In this document: positions 32,386 to 49,613 of the stretch, one piece after another
How positions within the stretch are numbered: position 1 is the stretch's first letter
Layout: the number at the start of each line of letters is the position of its first letter
NCBI GenBank assembly: GCA_029255685.2
Contig: CM055318.2
Span: 18,791,001 to 18,855,000 of the forward strand
Direction: 5' to 3'
Length of the DNA stretch: 64,000 nt
Source of the DNA: Silene conica
Taxonomy: Eukaryota > Streptophyta > Magnoliopsida > Caryophyllales > Caryophyllaceae
Notes under the pieces: generated by a model
What the model saw: the letters and a program-made list of their open reading frames with translations, nothing else
Databases searched by the model: none
What the model was told of the DNA's origin: nothing
Translations under genes and position numbers: made by a program

Positions 32386-34391
32386 TATAAGATGAGAGGT
32401 AGCATGCGGGAGGATTCATTCACATCATACATCAGCCGCCCTAAACTAGCTAGCAATAGCTCTCTAGCCTCCTTGTACTTGTAATTCATCTCGATTATTG
32501 TTAGTTTACTTTGGAAGGATACCGTCTCCTTCCCGTGGTCGTTTCCCACGTTGGGTTTTTTACGTAACCAATCTCTTGTGTTAATCTCCTATTTACGTAC
32601 TTAGCCAACATTCATCAATCATATAACTTCACAATCAAACAATTAACAATTAAAGGATGTTTAATAAATGTATCTTGGGAAGATAAAAGAGCGGTTATTA
32701 CATTCTCCAGAACGAAAAAGATTTAATGGATCGTGCTCACTAGCCAATATACAAAAAGACGTCGTGTTAAACGGCATGTAGAGAAACGGTTGAAATAATC
32801 TAGTTCTTATATAACTCGCAGTAATTTTCGAAGAATATTCATTCCATTAAAGGAAATTAAAGCAAGATGAGAGTTGAGGAGTTTCCTGATCTACAACCAA
32901 GTTAGGAAAGCTGAGAAGATTCAAATCCTAGCTCCTAGCTAGGAGCGGACGAGGCGTTAATGGTGCTCCACCATTTTCCACGAATTGGATGGGAAATGGT
33001 GGTATGCAAAGGAGTTTGCAATTCATGGCATCAATGAATTGAAGGATGAGATTTCTGATATAAGAAACCTTGGAAGCAAATAGATGATTTCCTCGTTAGA
33101 AGTTTAGCGCTTAGCGCTCCACAAAGGCAAGCTTAGGCGGTTATTTAACCGCTCCTCACTACATCAGCGGTTATGGAATGAAATGTCTATATAAAGGACT
33201 TCTTCCCACCGAGCAAAAGACAACTCAATATCAAATCAAACAATCAAACAACGTAGTTCTATCTTAGGACCTGATAATAGTCTAGTTTAGGCATAGCTGT
33301 AGAAGTAGCAAGGCGGTGCCCATCCGATCATGAAGATATTTCGCCATCTATCCCTTAGTTTTTAATTTAGCTTTCTTCAACCACAATAATTACTTGTGAC
33401 TTTGGTTTTGTGTTGTTGTTGATGGTATTTCATTGTAAGTATCATTTGGAATTTCTGTGTTTTATATTATATTTGGTTACTATAATCATCTAAATTACAC
33501 GATCTAATTTAACACTAATTAGAGTGCATATCTACAACCGTGACTCGAACCCTTGCAATTAAAGGTAGTTCACAAAGTGTAGGAGAGTTTTTAGGGCCTT
33601 TGTGATACCTAGAGGTACTTAGCTTGTTTCAAGACAAAGAGGGTGTCTCTCGGGATCGATGATGGCCTCTGTCTGGTCTTCCTGTTTGCGGGTTATGGTT
33701 TATAGCTGAGTATTTCGGGTGTGTTTGCGTGTGAGTTGACGGCATGCTGATGGTTTCTATCTTAATTAATCTACTCGATGTTTGCTTAATGTCTGTTATG
33801 TATTATGTAACTCTTAATTAATAATCTCTCAATATGGGAGATTATACTAATTTTTCACAAAGTTGCTCCATTTCAAGTTCCATGACTTTCATCTTATGCT
33901 TGTTTACATTTGTATTTATTTGCGAGGAATATTTAATAACGTAAAGAATTAGTTACGTGAGAAGAAGTATCTCATCGTGACATCATTCCTCCTCTGATAC
34001 GAACAAGACTCCAATATAAATGATTATATTGGAAAAAATTATAATTTTCGGAATATTTAACAACGTAAACAATTAGTTGCTTTATTGATTGTTATCGTTG
34101 TACTATTGTAGTCATTGTAGCCTTTGTAGAAAGCTGGTTGTGGAAACGGAGAGATAACTAAGAAAGAGCGAGTTATATATGTTTCGTACGGCAAAAATAG
34201 TCTGTTGATGATGACAGCGCCATTTCGCGAAAACAATTAACATTCAATTCCAAAATGATTCAGGATCAACTAAAACGTTTTGTTTCGTACTTCCATCTTG
34301 GTAACAAAACGACGTGTTAACAAAACAATAACCTAAAACTGGTGCGCGAAAATATTGAATCAGTTCCACATAGCTACAAACCTCTAGTAAG
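32386..34391. other. Probable LTR-retroelement debris, no gene
   Basis: CGTGGTCGTTTCCCACG then TTGGGTTTTTTACGTAACC near 32530-32570 resembles the tail of a Ty1/copia LTR. The stretch 33180-33230 with CTATATAAAGGACTTCTTCC looks like a retroelement promoter followed by a leader. No LTR pair, primer site or protein domain is recognisable, so family and boundaries are open. It is decayed. Confidence 0.3.
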
Positions 34392-34721
34392 CTAAACGTA
34401 GAGAACTTCACAAAATAATGACATGATAGTCATGAGTCCTGCTGACCAATATGTTCCAATTGCACCCATACCTAACGAGTAACGACCGAACCCATCCTCC
34501 AGGTCAGCATCATAGACACAGGTCATTGGCTCATAGCCGGGCTCGAACAAATCATGCTGGTAGCCATCATCCACAGAGCTTCTATGTAGCTAGCCTTCAT
34601 TCCAGATTTCCATTATACAAATACCCAAAACGGCCAGACGGCTCTAGCTCGGCTCTATCCAAGCTTCCTCCATACCTTCAGCTGGAGTGTGAGCCTGTAT
34701 GAGGAACTTTTGTGTATGACA
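34392..34721 (-). other. Probable 3' UTR of the RlmN-like gene
   Basis: Sequence after the stop codon on the minus strand. It contains a 60-codon open frame (MDDGYQHDLFEPGYEP...) without a recognised family; it is most simply untranslated sequence that happens to be open. Confidence 0.45.
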
Positions 34722-40599
<5,878 letters not shown>

Positions 40600-40796
40600 T
40601 GATACTCTGCTGCTCTTATCAACTACCAAAATATCCTTAGCCTTTAATCGTCTTCGTGTAGGTAAGAGGAGGGCGAGAGAAGAGAAAATATATACGGTGG
40701 GGCGCTCGGTTAGAGAAAAAAATGAAATAAAGAAGGGTAAGAGGATAATAAGAAGTAATTATCTAAAATTTAATTGGTTGTTTGATTATCTGAGAA
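40600..40796 (-). promoter_or_regulatory. Upstream region of the RlmN-like gene
   Basis: Directly upstream of the ATG on the minus strand. It is purine/pyrimidine biased (TTCTTTATTTCATTTTTTTC on the minus strand), as in many plant leaders. No TATA box is placed with confidence. A Mutator-type MITE begins only about 190 bp upstream of the start codon. Confidence 0.4.
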
Positions 40797-40992
40797 CACA
40801 AATTTTTATTTGTAACGGCACTATCCGTCGCAAGTTTGTGACGGATATCGTTTTCTCTCACAAAATATCCACTTTTTCTCTTTCTCTATCCCTATTCATG
40901 TGGTCCCCTTTCTCTACTAACTCATTTCCTACCCATTTTATCTCACAAAATATCCGTCACAAATGACGACTCGTCGCAAGCAAGACTTGCTA
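40797..40992. mobile_element. Mutator-type MITE of the TCCGTCGCAAG family, close to a promoter
   Basis: 196 bp. The left arm is CACAAATTTTTATTTGTAAC, then TATCCGTCGCAAGTTTGTGAC(GG). The right arm is TCCGTCACAAATGACGACTC, then GTCGCAAGCAAGACTTG. It has a perfect 9-bp duplication ATCTGAGAA (40788-40796 and 40993-41001). Its length is close to the 193 bp of the related element at 35350. Confidence 0.9.
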
Positions 40993-41049
40993 ATCTGAGA
41001 AAGAGTATTAATGGTCCACATCACTATAAACAACCACTTATTTATTGGC

Positions 41050-41345
41050 TACAATGATGGTGGTGGAGGTGTCATGGCGGTGGTGGCGATGGAGGGGTGT
41101 TATGGCGACGGCGGCGGTGGTGGTGACAACAGTGATGATCAGTGCGGTGATGGTGGTGGGGTGTTATGGCGTTGATGTGATGGTGGTGGTAAAGATATCA
41201 TGGCTGTAGCGGTGGCGGTAGTGTCGGTGGTCACGACGGGATGGTGGTGGAGTCTCATGGCAGTGATGGTGGTGGAGTGTCACGACAGTGGCGGTGGCGG
41301 CTGCGGCATGGTGGTGGTTTGGTGGTGGCTATTATGGTGATAGTT
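41050..41345 (+). repeat. GGTGGTGG-rich imperfect minisatellite
   Basis: About 300 bp of GTGGTGGA-GTGTCATGGC-GGTGGTGGC-type words repeat irregularly with a loose period of about 40-55 bp. They are strongly G-rich on the plus strand. Short runs of GG allow G-quadruplex-like motifs. It is located 450-750 bp upstream of the RlmN-like start codon. Confidence 0.8.
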
Positions 41346-41438
41346 GTAAGTGTCGTGGTAGGTGAAGCAAATGGTTGAAGGGTAACAAGGATAATGAAAT
41401 CCCACACCCCTTGTGGGGCCAGTGAGAGTAAGGAATTA

Positions 41439-41863
41439 GGGGGCGTTTGGTTCGAGGGTAAGGAATGAAATAGATTGGTATGGTCATACTATTATGGAAT
41501 TGATTCTAAATCTCATACTTGGCTTATATCGCTTGGTTGAACATTGGAATGGAATGAAATGTCAAGCATTATGGAATGGAGTTGGAATCTTGAGGTAAGG
41601 GTTAGGTATGAGATTAGTGGGGATTGTGATGGATTTAGAATCCATCCGGATTCTAACTCCATTCCAAAATAGTTCAACCAAATATTAGAATCAATTAAAT
41701 CCATTTCATTGCATTCCAACTCCCCTAATCAAACACTCCCTAGATGTATTAAGGGGTAAGGGAGGGAGTTTTATTTCCTTGTTTGTGTCAAACAAACGCT
41801 AACAAAGGAAATGATTAACTTTGTTTCTCTTTCCCTTTCGTATAAACCCCAACCAAACGCCCC
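41439..41863. mobile_element. Candidate Tourist/hAT-type MITE (possibly two nested)
   Basis: The left end is GGGGGCGTTTGGTT and the right end is AACCAAACGCCCC. A second inverse end, TAATCAAACACTCCC, lies at about 41725-41740, so a smaller element may be nested or the right side may be composite. The flanks are TTA on the left and TAA on the right, not an exact duplication. Confidence 0.5.
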
Positions 41864-41876
41864 TAATAGTTTAATA

Positions 41877-42135
41877 CTTCCTCCATTCCAATCAATTCTA
41901 TACATTTGTTCTATTCATGTTTGTCAATACTCGTTTTCTTTTGTTAATATCTTTAATTACAATCAATAAAAATTATAAAACTTTGACATTCACAATGTAC
42001 TCGGTAAGACAATTTAAACAAGATCTCACATGACTATCTTTTATGTTATATATTAGAATTTGTGTCCAACATTCACTCGAATTATAAATAGTGACAAAAA
42101 AGTGAAATGTATAGAATTAATTGGAATGGAGGAAG
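41877..42135. mobile_element. Stowaway MITE
   Basis: 259 bp, ends CTTCCTCCATTCCAATCAAT and ATTAATTGGAATGGAGGAAG, flanked by TA on both sides (41875-41876 and 42136-42137). The inner arms share TCTATACATTT. Confidence 0.92.
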
Positions 42136-42137
42136 TA

Positions 42138-42176
42138 CTAGTTTAAACCTGTGCAATAGTGCAAAATTGCACGGGT
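42138..42176 (-). mobile_element. Helitron 3' terminus, minus strand
   Basis: On the minus strand: CCCGTGCAATTTTGCAC, an 18-bp tail, then CTAG followed by T. The hairpin and CTAG end fit a Helitron terminus. The second copy of the palindromic word (TATTGCACAGG) between hairpin and end is unusual. The 5' end, which would lie to the right, is not recognised, so the element's extent is unknown. Its end abuts the TA of the Stowaway MITE exactly. Confidence 0.6.
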
Positions 42177-42179
42177 ATA

Positions 42180-44062
42180 TATAAAATCATTTAAAAATTT
42201 AACTTATTATTTTATAATAAAGCTAGTATTTTCACTATCCTAATTAAACTTATTTTAGTTTAGAAAATATCGTGAGCATTTTTGTCAATCCTTTTAAATC
42301 TCACTTTATCATATGTGTTTTACTCACTGAATTTGGAGGTTAATTACACCAATAACGGTTCTTAAGATAGCAAAATCGGCGTACTTATGATTATTTTTGT
42401 AACTTGTTCAAAAGCAATAATCATGAATTACAATCACTTAATGATATCAAAATTTCATCCGACCCACCTTTAAACTTGAATAAATGATCCATTTTATGGC
42501 AAAGTCTTGTAAATTATGACACGCAATCTGGACGATAAATGTCTCTTAATGGTTCATTATTTCATGGTCAAACCCGACACCTTGAATCTAATAAATTGAA
42601 AATAAGTTTATACTAAACCTATGTTAATATTATTAAAATATTAATAATTGTTTTATAAATAGTTTTTTGAAAATATTTTATTTATTCTTTAATCGTGGAA
42701 GATCATTTGCTCTATTTGTGGGATGTGGAAGATCATTTAGGAAATTTCTTTTTTAATCGTGGATATCATGGTTGAACTTTCGTCTTTTACGGAAGTAGAG
42801 TATTCGTTGTGTTGTTTTTCTGGTGCACAACAGGGGCAAAACCCCAAAAGTATTTTAGAGTTTCAAGTAATCAATAAGGTAGTTGACTATATAAATTTGG
42901 GGCATTTTTTTTTCTTGTTGGGAGTAAGTCATTGATTTTCACTTTTTTCACAAACTCAAAAGAACGAGATAGGTTGATTCTAGTCGAGCGACTTACCTAG
43001 CTAATACAATAATATTGCAAATTAAACATTTATATGAGATTCCAAAATTATGTTTATTTTAAAGTCGATATAGTTAATAAAAATAATTTCATGTATAAGT
43101 TACAATAAATATAAATTCAGTCATAGAGTTATCATTTAATTAATTTTCTTACTGCAGGGTACATGTAACTATGTAAGCACAAAAATGATTATACAACCAG
43201 AGGTAGACGAACATCCTACAGCCATCATACAACCAGATGTTCGTGCATTTAATTGACCTTATGTATATATTTGTTGAGCTTTTAAACTATTTTGAGTTAT
43301 ATTTTGGATTTTTTTATCGAACACCACCTTTAAAAACTTTTTTTGCCACACACTTCAGCGTTTTCAACAGTTGTCAACACGGTAATTAAAGATGTCCTTA
43401 TGTGGGATAGATTGATATTTAAAGTTCACTCTCAATTTAAATTATCAAATGAGTGGATTACATCACATGTATCAATGTGATATAAAAAGTAGAGTCTAAG
43501 ATAGGTTTGATGGATAATATATAAAGTCTAAAGTAAATCTAGAGAATAAATAAATAATCAAAATTAGTAGAAAGTTAATGTGGTAGAAATGTAGAGTCTT
43601 AAGATTTTGAGGAGTTTAACCTGGGCGTAATTCAATTTATGTGCTTAAAATATGGGCGATTCTCCAATCATAGATACATACTTTCAATTGGATATAATCA
43701 GAACAAGTGTCTAGCATTCCAAAACAAGTGTAATAAAAAATTTTGACTATAGAGAGCGCCGAGAACAAATCACAAATGCTGAAAGAAAGTGAAGAACAGC
43801 AAGCGATATTACCAATTTTAAAGGTTGAAGATCATTACTGGAATCCCAGCATATAAAAACATAAGCAAGCACTACGTCTAACTCCATAATAGTACTTTAG
43901 GCCATTGGTTACTTAAAGACAGTATTTCCGAAAGGTTTCACAATTCACAGAATAGCAGAGACTATCTTGTCTAACATTCAAGCTAAAGAAACCAACAAGC
44001 ATATTGCCCGTCACGGGAACGTCTAAGCCGACTCAAACTTAAATGCTATCGACACCCACCGT
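42180..44062. other. No gene recognised; SCL30-type 3' UTR at the right edge
   Basis: AT-rich sequence, possibly partly the interior of the minus-strand Helitron. The part from about 43760 to 44062 is likely 3' UTR and downstream sequence of the splicing-factor gene, whose stop codon is at 44063-44065. Confidence 0.4.
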
Positions 44063-46619
44063 TCATCTGCTTACTCCAGGTGACACATCGGCAGACCGGG
44101 ATCTTGAGCCAGATGGTGACCTTGACTGTCGTCTAGGAGAATCTCTGTGAACTCTTGCATCCTCAGCCTCATACTTGGATTTCCTGGTTCATCAATGCCC
44201 GATCAATTGATAAACAAATAAAACACTTCCCTAATGCAGTTATAATAAAGCATGTTCATCCTAAAACACCACTGCGTGCTTCTGCTGCTAATTCTTATCA
44301 GCAAACTTTAGCACATAGCACTAATTACTTAAAAAAGTTCTTTAACGTACTTGTCAAATCCATTGGCATGTTCCTCCCGGTCCTCGTACTTTGGGGAGTA
44401 TGATCTTCGTCCCTCTTCACGTGGAGACAACTTGGGCGATCTTGAGCGATCAGCAGGTCTTCTACTAGGAGAAGCAGAATACTCCTCCCGTCTCCTAGGA
44501 GAACCAGAGTAAGACCTGACAAAGGTAACAGGTTCATAATATAAGATTCCTTAAAGCATGCTCTTACCTTAACTTCAGTAGTGTCAGTATACCTTTGTGT
44601 TGAGTCATATGGGAACATACCTAGAACGGCGACCACCTTTAGAACCACCTCTAGAACCAGAACGGTAGCGAGGTGAGCGTGAGCGGGAAACCGAACGGGA
44701 ACGAGAGCGTCCTGAAAAATATGTTGCGTTAAAAAAGAGTGACCACGCTGAGTGATGAATGAACAAACTTTTTTCTGCCAACAAAGAAGTTAATATGCTG
44801 CTTGAATGTAAGTCTTACTGTACGGTGACCTCCTTCCACCACCATATCTTGGACCACCACTTCTGAAACACAAAAGAGCAACATTAGAAAGAATAGAAAC
44901 TTAAAGGGAAATATCTCCCTTAAACACCATAATCTATGTATATGAGATGGTAAATACAAAGGAAAAAGGCTCAGAGAGAAAACCGATGCACAACTACCTT
45001 TGCCTTGTTTTCCGACGCATTTCATCTGGTTTTTTCCGGGACTCCGCAGCAAGAACCACAGTAATTTCCCTTCCAGCAAATATCTGCCCGTTCATGTGAT
45101 ATTGGGCCTCTGAAGCTTCATGGGAGTCCACAAACTGCACAAAAGCAAAGCCTCGAGGCTCCCTGAGGACAGGTGAATATAGTCAGCAAAGTAAAACAAT
45201 AATTTCAAACTACTGGAGATTCAGGATGCGAAAAGTAGTGACTCAAACCCATAATGTCATTAATTATACCTCTTTCTCAGCCTACTAAAGCACCTTCTTA
45301 GAATGAAGAAGCCCAGACCAGCTTTAGACAAAAACAATACAAAGTCCATAACTTTGGGAACTGACATTTCCATTCGCATTCAAAGTGAAAATAGCAACTC
45401 GTAAAGGACCAGACTTGAAAATCTTCACATGCGCGTATATAAATGTAGCACTTGTAATCAACCATGTATGTAACTAATTATCTTGCTATCTTGTCTTCTT
45501 TTCATCAAAAATCAACCTTCATCGTCAAGCTTCTATTGACAGTGTTAACAAACATTCTCTTCATAAACAGGAAGAACCTTCTCTATTACATTACCCCTAA
45601 AGCCTTGGGAGGCAATATTTTAAGCAATGATATACAGTAGGTCTTCATCAAAAGTGGGGCTTGGGCTTGTTAACTTCAAACCAATATACCCCCTGACAAA
45701 CCAGTTCAAAAACAATCTCGTTGAGAATCAAAGAGAGAAGGCTCGCAATTTTTAAGAATATCAGTCCAGCTACTGGAACTAAGTAGCTAAATATCTTCCT
45801 AGCAATCAAACCCAATCAAGAAAGAATATTAAGACAAACTATCTTGCTGTGTAAAGTTAGGTTCTACCAACCGCCAAATTAATATCATAAATCCTGAGTA
45901 TCAGTAGAAGTCGGAAGCTAAAAATCCGTGCAAAACAAGGATGCTTAAGAAAATAGATTGAGCAGCAATGAAATAATTGGGATTTAGCTAGGCATAAAAA
46001 TAACGATCAAGGACACCACAATCACTGCCAAAAAGTTTCAATTGTAATTTGTTTTATAAATCAAAGTAACACCAGCCAGGACCCTAGGTTCATCATTGTA
46101 GGAAGAAAAAATGACAAAGTGAAACCAAGCAACAAAACCTCACCCTGTATAATAGTCCTTTGGTATGTAAACATCCCGAACAAGCCCAAACCTTTCAAAT
46201 GGAATGCGGAGTTCTTCAGGCCTGTAGAAATATATACAAGTATTAGACAACAACAGCAGCAATAAAGATAGGAGAGAAGCCGGCAAGGATATCAAGTAGT
46301 GATATGACAGCAAAGGCGTGAAAGAATACAAGCGTACAGCCATGTAATCTCAAAACCAGAGAATTTAGTCAAGCTGTTACCTGCAATCCATAGGAATGTT
46401 ACGGACTAACAAGCTTCCATGATTTGGCTCCTTTCGTCTGCCATATCCACCACCGCCACCGCCGCCGCCGCCGCCACCACCTCCTCCACCGCCATATCCT
46501 CTCCTAGGAGGACTATAACCCCTCCTGGGAGGGCTATACCCACCTCTAGGTGGGCTTCTTCCTCGACCTCCGTATCCCCTTCGTGGAGGGCTGTAGTATC
46601 CAGGGCTGTACCTCCTCAT
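44063..46619 (-). CDS. SCL30: SR splicing factor, SCL30 type (SC35-like), complete, 7 coding exons
   Basis: A nuclear serine/arginine-rich protein of the plant-specific SCL group, which binds exons and helps choose splice sites. Coding exons on the minus strand: 46381-46619, 46144-46221, 44998-45162, 44819-44862, 44621-44711, 44351-44515, 44063-44183; they join in phase to 300 residues. The N-terminal extension MRRYSPGYYSPPRRGYGGRG is diagnostic for SCL30, followed by PPRRGY repeats and a run of 16 Gly (residues 43-58). The single RRM has RNP2 LLVRNI (70-75) and RNP1 RGFAFVQF (109-116). The C-terminal RS region contains SRSRSVSRSRSP and SGSRSRS and ends ADVSPGVSR. The start lies in the second exon; a non-coding leader exon is spliced on from 48077. 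The longest coding intron (45163-46143, 981 bp) splits the RRM, the place where related SCL genes are known to be alternatively spliced. Confidence 0.95.
46446..46497 (-). repeat. GGN triplet expansion coding for 16 Gly
   Basis: Imperfect GGC/GGT/GGA triplets inside exon 2 of the SCL30-type gene encode Gly43-Gly58. Such tracts vary in length between relatives. The plus-strand alanine/threonine-rich open frame over this spot is its antisense shadow. Confidence 0.9.
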
Positions 46620-46627
46620 TATGTCAC

Positions 46628-48076
46628 CTGGATCAGCTATTAGTTAAACTCACATTTCAAGTAATCCCATAGTAGTAAAGCATCAAAATTGATCCGAAAA
46701 GTAACTTTAACAACTCTGTACAGTGATTTTCGCACAACTAGACAGGGATGAAAAACAAAAGAGAAATTCAGTAAGGTAGTGTTTGGAATTGATAACGAAT
46801 TGAGTCAATTCCAATTCCAAATTCTAGTGGTTCCCAAACACTTCAAATATTTCAATTACGGAAATTCCAATTCAAGGTTCCAAACATACCATATCATAAA
46901 TCCCTAAGCTCTCTTAACAAGTAGAAAATTTGAAAAAACTAAAAAAAAAATGTATACACCCTTCACACAGCTGAACACAACAAAAGATAGCGCAAAATGA
47001 TACATATCTTTGATGCTTGCATGATCAACCAAACTACATATTCCTCTAAACTTCAGTATAACAAAATGGACAGACAAGGACTGCTAATATTTCCCAAAAC
47101 AATTAAAAAACCCTAAAATTCACGTAACACCATTGTTTTAAATCTCAGCCAAGTAGTATCGTATCGGCCGAGTTGTATGGGATTTTAACTCTACCGATAT
47201 CTCATATCGCCCGAGAAATCACCGAGATCCACCCGCGGTGGCCGATTAAGGTCGGGTTATACCGCTACCACGACTACGACTGATACAGAGATTTAAAACC
47301 ATGCATAACACACAAACATTCCAACCTTTCTATCATATAGAAACTGGAAAACTGCAGACACTCCGAAAATAACAACAAAATTTTAAGCCTTTTATACTCG
47401 AACATCAACGCCAGTTAAAAACTGTCAAAAAATTACCAACTCAGACATATTAATTGACAACCATGAAGAACAAATCAAACAACTTAACATTTGAGTTTGA
47501 AATCACCATAACTTTTACAATTAACATATGCAACCAACTTTTCAGCCATCAGAAGTTCTTCCGCTACAAAATATAATCTCTGATTCTTTAAAATTGCCCC
47601 AATTTTCAAAATTTGTGAGGAGGATTTGAACAGAACAGGTAAATTCCAAACGATCGGAGAAAGTCAAAAATACTCCAACCAAGTTTTTGGAATCGCCCAA
47701 TCATTTATAGGGGTTTTGAACAACAGGGTCAAATTCAACTAATCGGAGGGAGAAATAAATCAATTTGACAAACTGAACCTAAAAGATGAATCATTTTAGA
47801 TCTGAAAACAAAACCATGCATCTACCAAATTAACCCTCAAGGAAGGTTGATAATAGAGTAACTTCCATGACATAAAAAATTAATAGCATTCACTATTCAC
47901 ATAAGATTAATTGATTAAAGATCAGCAATTTGTAAAAGCACAAAAAACTTCAAATTAGGGTTTCTTTGCGTTATTAAATCAAAAAAATTGATATAACTCG
48001 CGAAAAAATACAGGATACAAGATGTAGGGGAAAACGAAAAGATGAAGAAGAGAAATAAAAGATAGAGAAAGATTAC
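46628..48076 (-). other. 5' UTR intron of the SCL30-type gene
   Basis: The donor on the minus strand is ATCTG|GTAATC at 48077/48076 and the acceptor is GATCCAG|GTGACATAATG at 46628/46627, so the intron is 1449 bp and ends 8 bases before the ATG. A leader intron of this size is common in plant SR genes and often boosts or tunes expression. A hAT-like MITE (47131-47303) sits inside it, and a short inverted-repeat segment with AGTGTTTGGAATTG / GGTTCCAAACATACC is at about 46776-46890. Confidence 0.75.
47131..47303. mobile_element. hAT-like MITE in the SCL30-type leader intron
   Basis: 173 bp, ends CATTGTTTTAAATCTC and GAGATTTAAAACCATG. It is flanked by near-identical 8-bp words CGTAACAC (47123-47130) and CATAACAC (47304-47311), which fits a hAT 8-bp target duplication with one later change. 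The interior is relatively GC-rich (CGGCCGAG, CCGCGGTGGCCG). Confidence 0.7.
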
Positions 48077-48215
48077 CAGATATTAGGTTGCAGGCTGAAA
48101 ACTTTTTTTAGGACGACAGAGAGAAATTTGTAGAGAGAGAAAATGTGAAACAGGAGTTTGTGTTGCAAAGAGGGGTTATTGATTGATAAGCAATCTCAAG
48201 TCCCAACCCTAACTT
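48077..48215 (-). promoter_or_regulatory. Non-coding leader exon and core promoter of the SCL30-type gene
   Basis: The leader exon ends at 48077 and is rich in CTCTCT words. AACCCTAA at 48206-48213 (plus strand) is a telo-box-like element frequently seen near start sites of plant translation and RNA-processing genes. The transcription start is not fixed. Confidence 0.45.
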
Positions 48216-49451
48216 TTATTGTCGTCTATTTTTGTTTGTGGGCCGACAGGACTGGTTTTGGTTCTCTAGGATGGTCACGGGGTGGAGCACACAAGTTCGA
48301 CTCGATTTGAATTCAAGTAAATTATTGATGGACTTGACTCGATTACGAGTTTACGACCTACTCCGTATAACCTAAAATAATTCAATTATCAGTGATTTGA
48401 AAAAGAATCTGACTCGATCTGACTCGAAAATATTTTATCATATGGGTGTACTATATACTAGCGTTGTACAAATATTGACCTGGACCGCTGAACCGGATCG
48501 AATCGGACCGTAAGGGTCAAACCAGACCGGACCGAACACCTAGAGGTCCGGTCTCCGGGGCATCAAAATATGGACAACCGGTCCGCGGTCCTTGCCGGTC
48601 TAAACCTGCGGGTGAATCCTTTGGACCGATTGATGGACCGGATGCATATAATTTCTTGATTTGTCTTGCTTTTTATATTATTTATAGAAAAGTGAAATGG
48701 TGTAATGTGGTGATTTGTCTTGTCTTTTTATATTATTTATAAATTATAGATGGTATTTTGTTTGTATAGTTATGGGATTTTTGTATCATATCATATCTAT
48801 ATATAAATATAATAAAAAGACAATCAAATGCATTACATTTCACCATTCCACTATTTAAGAGTAACTTATCAAGCCACATCAACATCCCTTATTTTGAAAA
48901 GAAAAATAAAATCATAATCATTAAATGCAATAACATGACAAATATTAAAGTTTAGTTTACTTAATTTTAAAATAAATTAAACAATAAAACATACTAAGTT
49001 TTAAATTTTACGTTTATTATTAGAATAAGATAAAAAGACAAATACAAATTAGATCATTTTAATTTTATGCCGTTTCTAAGAAAATAAAAAATTTGTAAAC
49101 ATTAAATTTAAATTAGTAATAGCAAAATAAACAATAAACTTTGGCATTTTTTTATATAAATAAAAAAAATTGAAATTGAAATTCAGAATAAAGTTTAAAT
49201 TCTTTTTTTTAATTTTTAGAATAAATCAAACGATAAAAAAATCACATCACTCTAATTTTGAATAGTTTTTATGTGCAATTCCCACTTTTTGTTATACATT
49301 TCCACAATTTAATTAAAATAGACATATCTATCATCTGTAAACCTAATTAAAATGTACACTAAACTATCTACCATCATCCACAAGTCATATTTTAATTTCA
49401 TAAAATAACTTCTTAACCACTTTTATGCAAAGTGAATCTTGTAAAATAATA
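48216..49451. other. Intergenic DNA with GGACCG-rich repeat block
   Basis: 48470-48645 is dense in CCGGACCG/GGACCGG words, suggestive of an old dispersed repeat but without recognisable termini. A 30-bp phrase TTGTCTTGCTTTTTATATTA followed by TTTATA occurs twice (about 48660 and 48716). The rest is AT-rich without genes. Confidence 0.45.
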
Positions 49452-49539
49452 CTCCCTCTGTTCCAGTCATATGTTTACACTTCTTTTATTTTCCCCTCAC
49501 AAAATAAAAAAAAGTGTAAACATCCCACTGGGACAGATG
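49452..49539. mobile_element. Small Stowaway MITE
   Basis: 88 bp, ends CTCCCTCTGTTCCAGTCATA and CATCCCACTGGGACAGATG, flanked by TA. The inner arms GTTTACACTT/AAGTGTAAAC pair. Confidence 0.8.
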
Positions 49540-49553
49540 TAGTAGTAGTAGTA

Positions 49554-49600
<47 letters not shown>

Positions 49601-49601
49601 T
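49540..49601. repeat. (TAG)n(TAA)n microsatellite
   Basis: About five TAG triplets followed by about sixteen TAA triplets, starting at the right end of the Stowaway MITE and ending just before the SIRE-type LTR. Confidence 0.95.
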
Positions 49602-49613
49602 TAGAACACAATG

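Noticed and set aside
34392-34574. 60-codon minus-strand open frame (MDDGYQHDLFEPGYEP...) as a separate small gene
   Set aside because: It lies just downstream of the RlmN-like stop on the same strand and is more simply explained as 3' UTR.
46419-46643. Plus-strand Ala/Thr/Ser-rich open frame
   Set aside because: It is the antisense shadow of the Gly-rich N-terminus of the SCL30-type protein.
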